Assembly (NCBI GenBank): GCA_009775605.1
Contig: VSPV01000027.1
Coordinates: forward strand, 1-23,630
Length of the DNA stretch: 23,630 nucleotides
Reading direction: 5' to 3'
Source: Paramuribaculum sp.
GTDB taxonomy: Bacteria > Bacteroidota > Bacteroidia > Bacteroidales > Muribaculaceae
Below are positions 7,690 through 15,675 of this stretch, piece by piece. Every line of letters starts with the position of its first letter. Position 1 is the stretch's first letter. The notes beneath the pieces were generated by a model. It ran no database searches. It saw only the letters and a list, made by a program, of their open reading frames with translations, and was not told the origin of the DNA. Both the position numbers and the translations under genes were made by a program.

Positions 7690-10600
7690 TTAGAATTTCA
7701 ATCCTGCCCGGAATGAGGTATTCTGTTGGGGCGGTTGAATGGGTCTTGCACTTGCAACGAAACGAGATTGCGAGGGCGAATCATGAGCATACGAGGGTTT
7801 AGGCTCTGCCACCAATGGCTCTTTTGAGCCATTGGTCTGCACGGGGGCGTCGATTGTGTTGACCTGCTTGTTTTCTTCTCCGTCCTGCTCCTCTTTCTTG
7901 GGAGCGAGGGCGGCGGTGATTTTGCGGTCGAGGGCTGCAAGTTCACTCTTCAGGTCTTTTAGCTCGGACTCTTTGCCCCACTGCTTGGCTACGATTGCTT
8001 CGAGCTGGGGAACGTCGGCTTTTAGTTTGGCGGTGCGTTCCTCATACTGCTCGATGATACCGGGAATCTTCTCCAGTGCGTTGACAAAGTTCATACAGGC
8101 GGCATGGGTGTCGCTCATTGCAATGAAGCCGTTGTTGAACTTGTATTTGTAGTTGCCTTCGACCACAAATCGGTTCTGGACGGTTTCCTTGCCGTCGGCT
8201 AACACCCGCTCGGAGATAATGCTTATGGGGAAACCATAGACCTCGCCGATACGCTTGTACTGGCCGTGGGTGTCGGTTTTCATCGCCAGACCTTGCAGGT
8301 GGATACCCATGTTCTGCTCGTCACGAAGATTGCAAGTGTCGATAGTGAGATTGTTGACGGGGTTGCCGTCTTTGTCTCGCTGAACAACTGCCGCATAGCG
8401 GGCAGCATCCTCCTTCATACGACTGATTGCCGCCTCATTGTTGGCAATGTCGTGACTGATGGTCTGGAGCCTGAATTTGGAATCGGAAATGCCCTTGTTG
8501 TGGGCTTTGCGCTCTGACTCCAGTGCCGCAATACGCTTCTCCAACTTGGCTTTCTCCAACAGGTCGGTATTACCGCTGAGAATAGCCATATACTCCGAGA
8601 AGTTCATGCCGTTCTTTTCATCCATTGCACCCTCGTCGATGGTTCGCGCTCCGAGTGCGCCGGATTTGAGCTGGTCGATGAATGTCGCCTTGCAGTGAAG
8701 AAGATTGAACTTGTAGGAGTCCAGAGATTTCTCCACCGCGTAGATGATTACATCAACTTTGTTGTCTGCATAGAGTTTGGCAATCTCATTGCCGGCTCTA
8801 ACTGCCCGACCGTCACGCTGTTGCAAATCGCTTGGGCGCCAGGGTGTATCAAGGTGATGGACCGCGACACACCGCTGCTGTGCATTGACTCCGGTACCCA
8901 ACATTGTTGTTGAGCCAAACAAAACTCTCACATCGCCACTATTCATAGCCTCGATGACAGCCTTTCTCGACCTTTCGGTTTTACACTCCTGTATAAACCT
9001 GATTTCATGTGCCGGAATACCGTAATCCTCTATCAGCTTGCGCTTGATTTCGGAATAGACATTCCATTCACCGGGCTTATAAGTCCCGAGGTCGCTGAAA
9101 ACAAACTGCGTACCCTTTTGTGCGTCATACTTACGGTAGTATTCCGCAATCATCTTGGCACAGTGCGAGGCTTTGTTATTCGGGTCATCCTCGGCATTGG
9201 GGTCAATCATACGCATATCAAGAGCCATTTTACGGGCATAATCCGTGGCTATGAGCATCTTCGCCTTTTCCTCCGTTTCAGATAGCGGGGCGCGTCCCAA
9301 TATGGTAGCGTCGCCACTTTCGGCAAATTTCATCAGTTTCTCGATGAAAGCCTCCTGCTGGGGTGTCGGCGGAATATTATGAAGAATCTCGTTCTTCATC
9401 GGTCTATCCACTCCAACATCTTCGGCTGTGCGGTAGTCGGTAATTTCATTATAGAAAGCCGCCAACTCCGGTACCTTGATGAAGTAGCGGAAACGCTCCT
9501 TTGCCACAATGTGATTGGTCACATTGAACTCAAAATCAGTAGTCTTCTTGGCGAAGATTGCGGCCCATGCGTCGAAGCACCTGATTTCCTGTCTTTCAAG
9601 TTCATTCGGTCGTAGATACTTGAACAACAGGAACAATTCAGTAAGCGAGTTACTGATTGTTGTGCCACTCAGGAATGTCGCTCCCAAATCCTTACCGGTT
9701 CTCTCTTGAATGGTACGGATTGCATACAACAGGTTGAGTGCCCTCTGGCTACCTTCACTGTTGCCGAGACCCGCCACACGGTCGTGCCTTGTATTGAACA
9801 TCAGGTTCTTGAACTGGTGTGACTCGTCAACAAAAATATGGTCGATGCCCATCTGCTTGAAGTCAACGACAGCATCCTTGTTCTGCTCCATCTGATACTG
9901 AATGGTCGCTATCTTGGCGGTAAGATTCTCTTTTCGCTTGATTAGACCTTTGAGCATACCACGGCTGATGTCGTGGCCCTGCTGTTTCAGCACTTCGAGG
10001 TTTTCTTCAACTGTGTTAAGCTCCGCCTGAAGGATTTGCTGCTGCATTTCCGGCGACTGCGGGATCTTGCCAAACTGGTCGTGCGACATTATCACGCAGT
10101 CATAATCGTTGTTCTTGATCTGATTGAAGAAATTGACGCGGTTGTCAGCCTTGAAACTCTTTTCATCGGCGAACAGTATCCGGGCATTTGGATAGGCACT
10201 CTGATAGGTCATGGCAATCTCGGCTACGTTGGCTTTCAGCCCGATAATCATTGGCTTGTGAGCCAGTCCAAGACGCTTCATTTCATGTGCTGCAATGCAC
10301 ATTATCAGCGTTTTACCCGTCCCCACCTCATGGTCGCAGATGCCACCGCCATTTTGTTTCAGCATCCATATACAGTCCATCTGGGACTGATAAATAGAGT
10401 GGATTCCATACCTGTCACCCAATAATTTCATATTGAGGTCAGGGAAGGTCTGGTGACTGCCGTCATACTGCGGACGGACGAAACAGTTGAACTTATCGTT
10501 GTAGAGGTCAACGAGTTTCTCCTTGAACTCCGGGCTTTGAGCGTCTAACCATTCTGAGAATCCGTTTCGTATCTCGTCAATCTTGGTATTGGCGAGTTGG

Positions 10601-13600
10601 ATAGCCTCGTTGTCCGGCACTTTGATGTCATTGCCGTTCTCGTCCTTGCCGGCCGACTTCTTGATGTCGGGTACAGTGTTGTGGAGAGCGTGCTTCAAAA
10701 GGTTCATACCGTCGTAGGTGCGGTAATACCCTCTTACGCAGAACTCTTCCCAGATGGTCATGTTCTTGCGACTCGCCTCTGCCGAATACTCGTCAAGCGA
10801 TGAAGAATAGGCAATCTTAACATCGGTGTTGAACAGGTACGACATATAAGCTGAGTAGATACCCGTTGGAATCCATCTCTCGCCGAAATTGAAATCAAGT
10901 TCATCGAACTCGATACGGCGGGGCCGGGCATCCTCCAACGCTTTGAGGGAGTCTTTCGACATGGCAATGAACGGCTCTATGCCATCATATCCGGGGAAGC
11001 CTTTGATACGCTCTTCTTCACGGTCAATCCATGCCCTTACATCGTTGGCTTTCGCCACGACATTTCCGGCTATGAAGCGGTCTTTAATCTCGTAGTTCTC
11101 GACCAGCGGATTATAGAATATGTGTCCTTCGAGGTTGTCCACCAACGAATCCTCATCCATATCCACAAGCGAGGACATATATTCGAGATTGACCTCTCCG
11201 TATTTGTTGAGCGAAGCGGATAGAGCCTCCATCGGAGTATCGACCGAAGTGACTTCATCAAGAGCGAATGAAACCGGGTGATCAAAAATATCAGCCTTGA
11301 CAAATCTGCCGTTCTCACCGCGCTCCAGAGCCAGTGCGTCACGACCATTGGCATCCATGAGAATAAATCTCACATTCTGTTTTTCGTTGAGATTACCATA
11401 TTTCTCCACAAACTCGTCGTAATACTGATTGAGGTGTTCGCGCAATTCGGCACTTGCTTCATGCGTCTCAGCCTCGTAATTGTAGAGTTGTTGATACGTA
11501 TCTGACAGAGTGACATAAAGCATGGCTCGTTTCGCCTGTTCCGGCTTCAACTCCAACGGATTGAATGTGGCTCCGTTCTTGCGGACTTCCGAGAGGAAAC
11601 CGACAAGACCGTCCTGAACGACCATACTGCCGTTGTGGTGGAAGAATTGAATGTCCTCCGAGAAAGGACGGGGCGACATATCCCTTTCGACAGGCTCTGC
11701 CTTGATGGTAGAGCGTTGACCGGGAACAAAATCGCCTTCGGTACGCTGAATTGTAGTACCACCTTCAGTAATGGTCTCAGTCTGAGCTGCCTTTGCCGCT
11801 TCTTCTGCTTCACGTTCCAGACGCATCTCTTCCAACTGACGGTGAGCAATAGACATCATAGTCTCATAGAAGCCGTTGATGGGCGGATTGTCCTCCCAGT
11901 TCAGAGAGCCGTAAAATTCCAATTCTTTTTCATTGAGCGGACGGAACTTCTTGACGGGAATGTCCTTGACCTCGGCACTTGGTTTCGGTTTGGGGGCATC
12001 CTCAGCCGGTTTCGGCTGACGGCGGGGCTTGCCTATTGGCTCCAACTCTCCGAAAAGATTGTAGGCATATAGGCGTGGATCCGGATTATCTGTGTAATCG
12101 GGACTGCCGTCAGTTTCTATCTCTTTAGAGGTTTCGGCCTTCGGAGGCATTGCAGGAGCGGGGTCAGGTTTTGGCTCTGGCTTGGGCTCCGGCTTAGGCT
12201 CTGCCTTTGGCGGCTGATTGGGTGTAACCGTCTCGACCACCTTCTGCTTGGGTATCTTTGTCAGTTTGGGGTCTTCCAACTGTTCGCAGATTGCCACACG
12301 TTTACCGGCCCGCACGAGTTTGGGCAGATAGGTGTCGAGGGCATGATGCGGAAAACCAGCCAATTCTATACGGCTGTCAAGTCCCGTCTGGCGACGAGTC
12401 AGGGTAATACCCAAAATCTCGGACGCAGTAACGGCATCCTTGCCGAAAATCTCATAGAAATCACCCACTCTAAAAAGCAACACAGCATCGGGATGTTTCT
12501 TTTTCATTTCCTGATACTGCTGCATCAGAGGCGTATTCGTGAGGCTCGACTTCTTTTCGACCTTTGGGGTTTCCTTTGGCTTCGGCGTGATTGGGTCAGG
12601 CGTAGGAGGCGTGATACCGTTGGAATTATACAATTCCAGATTAAGACGCAGGTGCAGCGATTCGTCAAGTGCCTTGCGCAAATCCTCGGCAATGCCGTCG
12701 ATACCACCGTCATGATGGTACACGATAGCGGGTTTGCCATACTGGTCAGTACCCACCTTTGCGTCAGTGCAGATTACATTCTGCGGAAAAGCCTGAAAGA
12801 ATTTGTTGCCCGGCACTTTCGTACCACGGTCAACAACCGACTGGATAAAGAACTCTTCATCAGCCGACAAAGACTTCTTTCCGGTGTGCTTCTGCAAGAT
12901 GATAAGGTCTGAGCCTACATCAGTTCCGGCATTATCCGAGAAAGTATTGTTCGGAAGTCGCAGAGCCGCAACAAGGTCTGCCTTTTTCACAAGTTCCATT
13001 CTGACGAAAGGCGAAGCGGCATTCATCACACCCTGCGACGTGATAAAGGCAATCAGACCGCCCTCACGCACTTGGTCGAGACCTTTGAGAAAGAAGTAAT
13101 TGTGCAACGACTTTGCCGCCTGACGGTAGCCAATCTCCTTGCTAACGGCATAAGCCGGGTCTGCCACTGCGAAATCACCAAAAGGCACATTGGATGCTGC
13201 AACATCGAAATAGCCGTTGAAATCGGGGTCGATGCGCTCAAAGCCCTCGATATTTACCGTTGTGGACGGGTGCAACGCCTGTAAGATTTTGCCTGTCAGC
13301 AAATCTTTCTCAAAAGAAAGCACTTCGGAGCCGGGATAAGTACGCAGGAATGAATCAACAAAAACACCCTGACCAGCCGCCGGCTCCAGAAACTTTTTAA
13401 CCTCAATGCCTTGATATTTCAGAGCATCAGCGATAGCATTCACAATGCGGTCATCGGTGTAGAAAGCCGTCAGCGTTGACGCTTTCAGTGACTCCATGTA
13501 GCGGTTAAACTCCTTGTCGTCATGCGAATAGTCATGGATAAGGCGACGCAGTTCTACCGTAGGCGCGAACAGCTCAATATCCGACTTGCTCCACTTGGCA

Positions 13601-13776
13601 GCATCCGCCAACTCGTTGGCATCGTTGAGAATACACTTCAGCCCTCCGAATCCGGCATATCTCTGTAAGACCTGTACCTCCTGAGCGTCAGGTCCCCGGC
13701 GCTCAACACCGAGCCGAAAGGCAAGCCTTATCGCCTCGATATTGTTGCGCATAGTCTGCAAACGGTTATAACTCAT
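7690..13776 (-). CDS. DarB-like polyvalent protein: N6-adenine methylase, MutS domain I, SNF2-type helicase
   Basis: I choose the ATG at 13776 (MSYNRLQTMRNN), giving 2028 residues. A start at 13815 adds 13 atypical residues. Residues about 100-300 form a DNA methyltransferase: motif I EPAAGQG at 131-137, and SNVPFG at 195-200 in the catalytic position. Residues about 413-505 are a MutS N-terminal domain with the mismatch-reading Phe-x-Glu (F440, E442; GDFYEIF) and AICEQLEDP. Proline-rich linkers (about 388-412, 521-550) flank it. Residues about 1120-1690 are an SF2/SNF2-type helicase: GTGKT at 1152-1156, DESH at 1317-1320, GTGVNAQQR near 1627, QQRDGRAVRAG near 1652. A coiled coil lies at about 1735-1790. 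The general layout recalls phage P1 DarB and other antirestriction polyvalent proteins. Modification or protection of transferred DNA is inferred. The gene overlaps the DUF1896 gene by 11 bases. Confidence 0.9.
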   Translation of the reverse strand: MSYNRLQTMRNNIEAIRLAFRLGVERRGPDAQEVQVLQRYAGFGGLKCILNDANELADAAKWSKSDIELFAPTVELRRLIHDYSHDDKEFNRYMESLKASTLTAFYTDDRIVNAIADALKYQGIEVKKFLEPAAGQGVFVDSFLRTYPGSEVLSFEKDLLTGKILQALHPSTTVNIEGFERIDPDFNGYFDVAASNVPFGDFAVADPAYAVSKEIGYRQAAKSLHNYFFLKGLDQVREGGLIAFITSQGVMNAASPFVRMELVKKADLVAALRLPNNTFSDNAGTDVGSDLIILQKHTGKKSLSADEEFFIQSVVDRGTKVPGNKFFQAFPQNVICTDAKVGTDQYGKPAIVYHHDGGIDGIAEDLRKALDESLHLRLNLELYNSNGITPPTPDPITPKPKETPKVEKKSSLTNTPLMQQYQEMKKKHPDAVLLFRVGDFYEIFGKDAVTASEILGITLTRRQTGLDSRIELAGFPHHALDTYLPKLVRAGKRVAICEQLEDPKLTKIPKQKVVETVTPNQPPKAEPKPEPKPEPKPDPAPAMPPKAETSKEIETDGSPDYTDNPDPRLYAYNLFGELEPIGKPRRQPKPAEDAPKPKPSAEVKDIPVKKFRPLNEKELEFYGSLNWEDNPPINGFYETMMSIAHRQLEEMRLEREAEEAAKAAQTETITEGGTTIQRTEGDFVPGQRSTIKAEPVERDMSPRPFSEDIQFFHHNGSMVVQDGLVGFLSEVRKNGATFNPLELKPEQAKRAMLYVTLSDTYQQLYNYEAETHEASAELREHLNQYYDEFVEKYGNLNEKQNVRFILMDANGRDALALERGENGRFVKADIFDHPVSFALDEVTSVDTPMEALSASLNKYGEVNLEYMSSLVDMDEDSLVDNLEGHIFYNPLVENYEIKDRFIAGNVVAKANDVRAWIDREEERIKGFPGYDGIEPFIAMSKDSLKALEDARPRRIEFDELDFNFGERWIPTGIYSAYMSYLFNTDVKIAYSSSLDEYSAEASRKNMTIWEEFCVRGYYRTYDGMNLLKHALHNTVPDIKKSAGKDENGNDIKVPDNEAIQLANTKIDEIRNGFSEWLDAQSPEFKEKLVDLYNDKFNCFVRPQYDGSHQTFPDLNMKLLGDRYGIHSIYQSQMDCIWMLKQNGGGICDHEVGTGKTLIMCIAAHEMKRLGLAHKPMIIGLKANVAEIAMTYQSAYPNARILFADEKSFKADNRVNFFNQIKNNDYDCVIMSHDQFGKIPQSPEMQQQILQAELNTVEENLEVLKQQGHDISRGMLKGLIKRKENLTAKIATIQYQMEQNKDAVVDFKQMGIDHIFVDESHQFKNLMFNTRHDRVAGLGNSEGSQRALNLLYAIRTIQERTGKDLGATFLSGTTISNSLTELFLLFKYLRPNELERQEIRCFDAWAAIFAKKTTDFEFNVTNHIVAKERFRYFIKVPELAAFYNEITDYRTAEDVGVDRPMKNEILHNIPPTPQQEAFIEKLMKFAESGDATILGRAPLSETEEKAKMLIATDYARKMALDMRMIDPNAEDDPNNKASHCAKMIAEYYRKYDAQKGTQFVFSDLGTYKPGEWNVYSEIKRKLIEDYGIPAHEIRFIQECKTERSRKAVIEAMNSGDVRVLFGSTTMLGTGVNAQQRCVAVHHLDTPWRPSDLQQRDGRAVRAGNEIAKLYADNKVDVIIYAVEKSLDSYKFNLLHCKATFIDQLKSGALGARTIDEGAMDEKNGMNFSEYMAILSGNTDLLEKAKLEKRIAALESERKAHNKGISDSKFRLQTISHDIANNEAAISRMKEDAARYAAVVQRDKDGNPVNNLTIDTCNLRDEQNMGIHLQGLAMKTDTHGQYKRIGEVYGFPISIISERVLADGKETVQNRFVVEGNYKYKFNNGFIAMSDTHAACMNFVNALEKIPGIIEQYEERTAKLKADVPQLEAIVAKQWGKESELKDLKSELAALDRKITAALAPKKEEQDGEENKQVNTIDAPVQTNGSKEPLVAEPKPSYAHDSPSQSRFVASARPIQPPQQNTSFRAGLKF

Positions 13777-14218
13777 AGCCGTCAAGTATTTCAGAGATTG
13801 TACCAAGCAATTCAATCAGCATAGGCTGATGTGTCTCTCGACTGAGAAAATCCCCGTTGACCTCGTAATGGTCGAGTATTTCTCGGATAGGTTGCAAACC
13901 GAGAAGATGCACAGTAAACTTCGGCCAGTATTCTTCTGGCAGACGCATACCTATGGAGGAGTTTTCCTCAACCACATTATATATAATGTCATATCGGGAA
14001 ACATAAAGACCGTCAAGCAGGGTACGCATAGCCATTTCTTCGGCGAATGGAACTGACCTGCCTTCCAGTCGCAGAGTCACAAATCGGTCATAGGCATCTT
14101 CGACACGCTGCTCTATGAACTTCTTATTATTACGTTGCGGGAAATAATGGTCACGCAGATGACCTTGGAGATAGACGCGGTAGTCGTCCAGCCCCCTTGA
14201 TTCAACATTTTGTTTCAT
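13766..14218 (-). CDS. DUF1896-family protein
   Basis: A 150-residue soluble, probably helical protein. It resembles DUF1896, a family seen in Bacteroidales mobile elements next to SNF2/methylase genes: an N-terminal LRDHYFP segment, a central EEMAMRTLLDGLYVSRYDIIYNVV segment, and a C-terminal LLGTISEILDGYEL helix. No enzyme motif is visible and the function is unknown. Its stop codon overlaps the start of the methylase-helicase gene (ATGAGTTATAA, 13766-13776), so the two are translationally coupled and probably act together. Its leader contains a terminator-like hairpin and an AACCACTAATCC box 10 bases before the ATG, suggesting controlled expression. Confidence 0.8.
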   Translation of the reverse strand: MKQNVESRGLDDYRVYLQGHLRDHYFPQRNNKKFIEQRVEDAYDRFVTLRLEGRSVPFAEEMAMRTLLDGLYVSRYDIIYNVVEENSSIGMRLPEEYWPKFTVHLLGLQPIREILDHYEVNGDFLSRETHQPMLIELLGTISEILDGYEL

Positions 14219-14228
14219 TGGGAATTCG

Positions 14229-14240
14229 GGATTAGTGGTT
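14229..14240 (-). promoter_or_regulatory. AACCACTAATCC leader box before DUF1896
   Basis: On the minus strand AACCACTAATCC ends 10 bases before the ATG at 14218. Near-identical boxes occur at 15595-15607 and 17572-17584, with a looser one at 18138-18150 and an inverted copy at 14311-14323. A (CA)n-like tract (14255-14278) lies upstream of it, as it does before the DUF3945 gene. Confidence 0.55.
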
Positions 14241-14278
14241 TACCGGCGTCCTCGGTGTGTGTATGATATATGTGTGTG

Positions 14279-14310
14279 AAAAAAGGACATCGGGATCCCT
14301 CCCGATGTCC
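14279..14310 (-). terminator. leader terminator/attenuator before DUF1896 and the methylase-helicase
   Basis: A perfect 11-bp stem (GGACATCGGGA at 14285-14295, TCCCGATGTCC at 14300-14310) with a 4-base loop is followed on the minus strand by six T (14279-14284). This is a textbook intrinsic terminator. It lies 60 bases before the DUF1896 start and downstream of a possible promoter at 14366-14373. It either ends the topoisomerase-like transcript or acts as an attenuator. Confidence 0.75.
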
Positions 14311-14374
14311 AACCACTAAATCCACGTCAAAAATGAAACAAAAACATTATGACGTTGAATTAGTGCAAAGTTAA
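14311..14374 (+). other. inverted leader box plus 13-codon ORF (decayed leader or antisense element)
   Basis: On the plus strand the box AACCACTAAATCC (14311-14323) is followed nine bases later by an ATG (14333) opening a 13-codon frame, MKQKHYDVELVQS. Nineteen of 21 bases around this ATG (ACGTCAAAAATGAAACAAAAA) match the start region of the topoisomerase-like gene on the opposite strand. It looks like an inverted partial copy of that gene's leader. Translation is not established. Confidence 0.4.
14366..14373 (-). promoter_or_regulatory. possible -7 element upstream of the DUF1896 leader
   Basis: TAACTTTG on the minus strand is a perfect -7 element and identical to those of the tRNA and surface-protein promoters. 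No clear TTG is present at the -33 distance, so the promoter is provisional. A start near 14359 would put the hairpin at 14285-14310 in the leader. Confidence 0.4.
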
Positions 14375-14423
14375 TAAAACTTTGGGACTCGGGAAAGGAT
14401 ATTGTTTGTATTTGTGGTGGCAG

Positions 14424-15566
14424 TCAGGCAGTTTTAACCTTTGACTGCTTGTTTTTGCGATTTTTCTTGCGGGTAGCCTTGATTTCCGCAGCCGTCGGAG
14501 TGAGTGCCTCGATGACTCGCTTCACAATCATATTGTAGAGCTTTTCTTCATCATGGCTCAGGTCGATGGGATGAAGTCCGGTGGTAACGATACCGTGACC
14601 GTTATAGATACTTTCTCCCATGCGGAAATTGTGACGGCGGGACGGTCTGCCCTTCGATACGGACTTGCCCCATTTGCCGTTGTAGCGCAGGATCTCCTTG
14701 TTGCGACGCATCATGTTCCATACTCCGGCGGGGATAGTGTTCTGCATAGCCAGCGGATAGGAAATCAGTTTCTTCGCATAGAGATTGTAGGCGGTATGGA
14801 TAGTTTGCTGGTGATTGAAATCGAGTTCAGTCGCGGCATCTACCAGAAGAGCGTTCACGTTGTAGAGAGGCTTATGCTCGGTGAAGATGGCAACGTATTT
14901 GTCGCCAACACCATAGTCGCCTTCTTTGGGAGGCTCGACACCCACGCTTTCGGCTATTTTAGCGGCTTCTTTGAGAGTGACTTCCTCGACAATGGGAGCA
15001 CCTTCAAGCGGCAGGCATTCGTCGTTCACCTTGATGAGATGATTGTAGATTGTTTCCGCCAGCCATGTCTCGTATTCCTTGCGGTCAGCCGGCCCGTGCA
15101 TCACGCCGTGGCGGATGGCACCTTTGGTCAGCATGGGGAGCCATGCGCGGCGCACCTCTCTCGGCACAGCGAGAAAGTAGTACAGGCTCAGGAAGTCCAG
15201 ATCACCGTGAGTGTCGGGAATCATGGCATTGACTATTACACTGCTCATCTCCCAGAGAGCCTTGATAGTGGCGAGCTGTTTTGCGTCCTGCTCACTCTTG
15301 TTGTAACCGACAAGATTGTCATAGTTGCGCATGGCAAACTTGAAGTTGTGCGCATAGACAAGTCGGCAGTCCATTGAAGTGGAGAGAACAAAACTCTCAT
15401 CTTTGGAGAAGGTTGCCTCGATGACGCGACCGTTTGTCCAAGTGACCGCATAACCGTTACCGAGGTAGTAGCCGTCGTGTTTTTCATTCGCGCCGATGGC
15501 TCTGGCGATGGTATCTGCCGTAAGCTGATGGTCAGTTACAACAGTTATGATATTTTTCTGTTTCAT
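14424..15566 (-). CDS. degenerate type IA topoisomerase (TopB/Exc-like), catalytic motifs eroded
   Basis: A 380-residue protein that aligns with topoisomerase III but is much shorter than the usual 600-700 residues. The N-terminal Toprim-like part (IGANEKHDGYYLGNGYAVTWTNGRV, residues 24-47) matches TopB, but the catalytic Glu position has VTDHQ. The acidic DPDREG-type site is replaced by IPDTHG (116-121), losing key metal ligands. The active-site tyrosine survives (LISYP, Y270), but the YPRTDS arginine is lost (YPLAMQ). A C-terminal HGIVTTG...LSHDEEKLYNMIVKRVIEAL block matches the later topoisomerase core. It ends in a basic tail. Normal strand passage is unlikely. In CTnDOT the topoisomerase-like Exc is needed for excision, so a structural excision role is plausible but inferred. 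Confidence 0.75.
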   Translation of the reverse strand: MKQKNIITVVTDHQLTADTIARAIGANEKHDGYYLGNGYAVTWTNGRVIEATFSKDESFVLSTSMDCRLVYAHNFKFAMRNYDNLVGYNKSEQDAKQLATIKALWEMSSVIVNAMIPDTHGDLDFLSLYYFLAVPREVRRAWLPMLTKGAIRHGVMHGPADRKEYETWLAETIYNHLIKVNDECLPLEGAPIVEEVTLKEAAKIAESVGVEPPKEGDYGVGDKYVAIFTEHKPLYNVNALLVDAATELDFNHQQTIHTAYNLYAKKLISYPLAMQNTIPAGVWNMMRRNKEILRYNGKWGKSVSKGRPSRRHNFRMGESIYNGHGIVTTGLHPIDLSHDEEKLYNMIVKRVIEALTPTAAEIKATRKKNRKNKQSKVKTA

Positions 15567-15594
15567 TTTTAACGTCTTAAATTGTGGATATTTT

Positions 15595-15607
15595 GGATTC
15601 AGTGGTT
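15595..15607 (-). promoter_or_regulatory. AACCACTGAATCC leader box before the topoisomerase-like gene
   Basis: On the minus strand AACCACTGAATCC lies 28 bases before the ATG at 15566, farther than in the other leaders. A weaker hairpin (GGGAG 15624-15628 with CTCCC 15637-15641) and five T (15614-15618) lie upstream. The CATCGGGA beside the T run is shared with the DUF1896 leader hairpin. Confidence 0.5.
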
Positions 15608-15675
15608 TTGGAGAAAAAGCATCGGGAGTTCCGGACCTCCCTCCGCTATTTTATCCGGATTGCGTCAGCGACGGG

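Noticed and set aside
12160..12240. Pro/Glu/Lys codon repeats as a separate repeat element
   Set aside because: They encode the KPEP linker of the methylase-helicase protein in frame and are ordinary low-complexity linker sequence.
12343..12912. 189-codon plus-strand frame inside the methylase-helicase gene
   Set aside because: Antisense to the MutS I and linker region. The real frame shows conserved motifs and continuity across 2028 codons.
14553..15377. 274-codon open frame on the plus strand
   Set aside because: It lies inside and antisense to the topoisomerase-like gene, whose product has clear TopB-like blocks. The antisense product has no family features and no leader signals.
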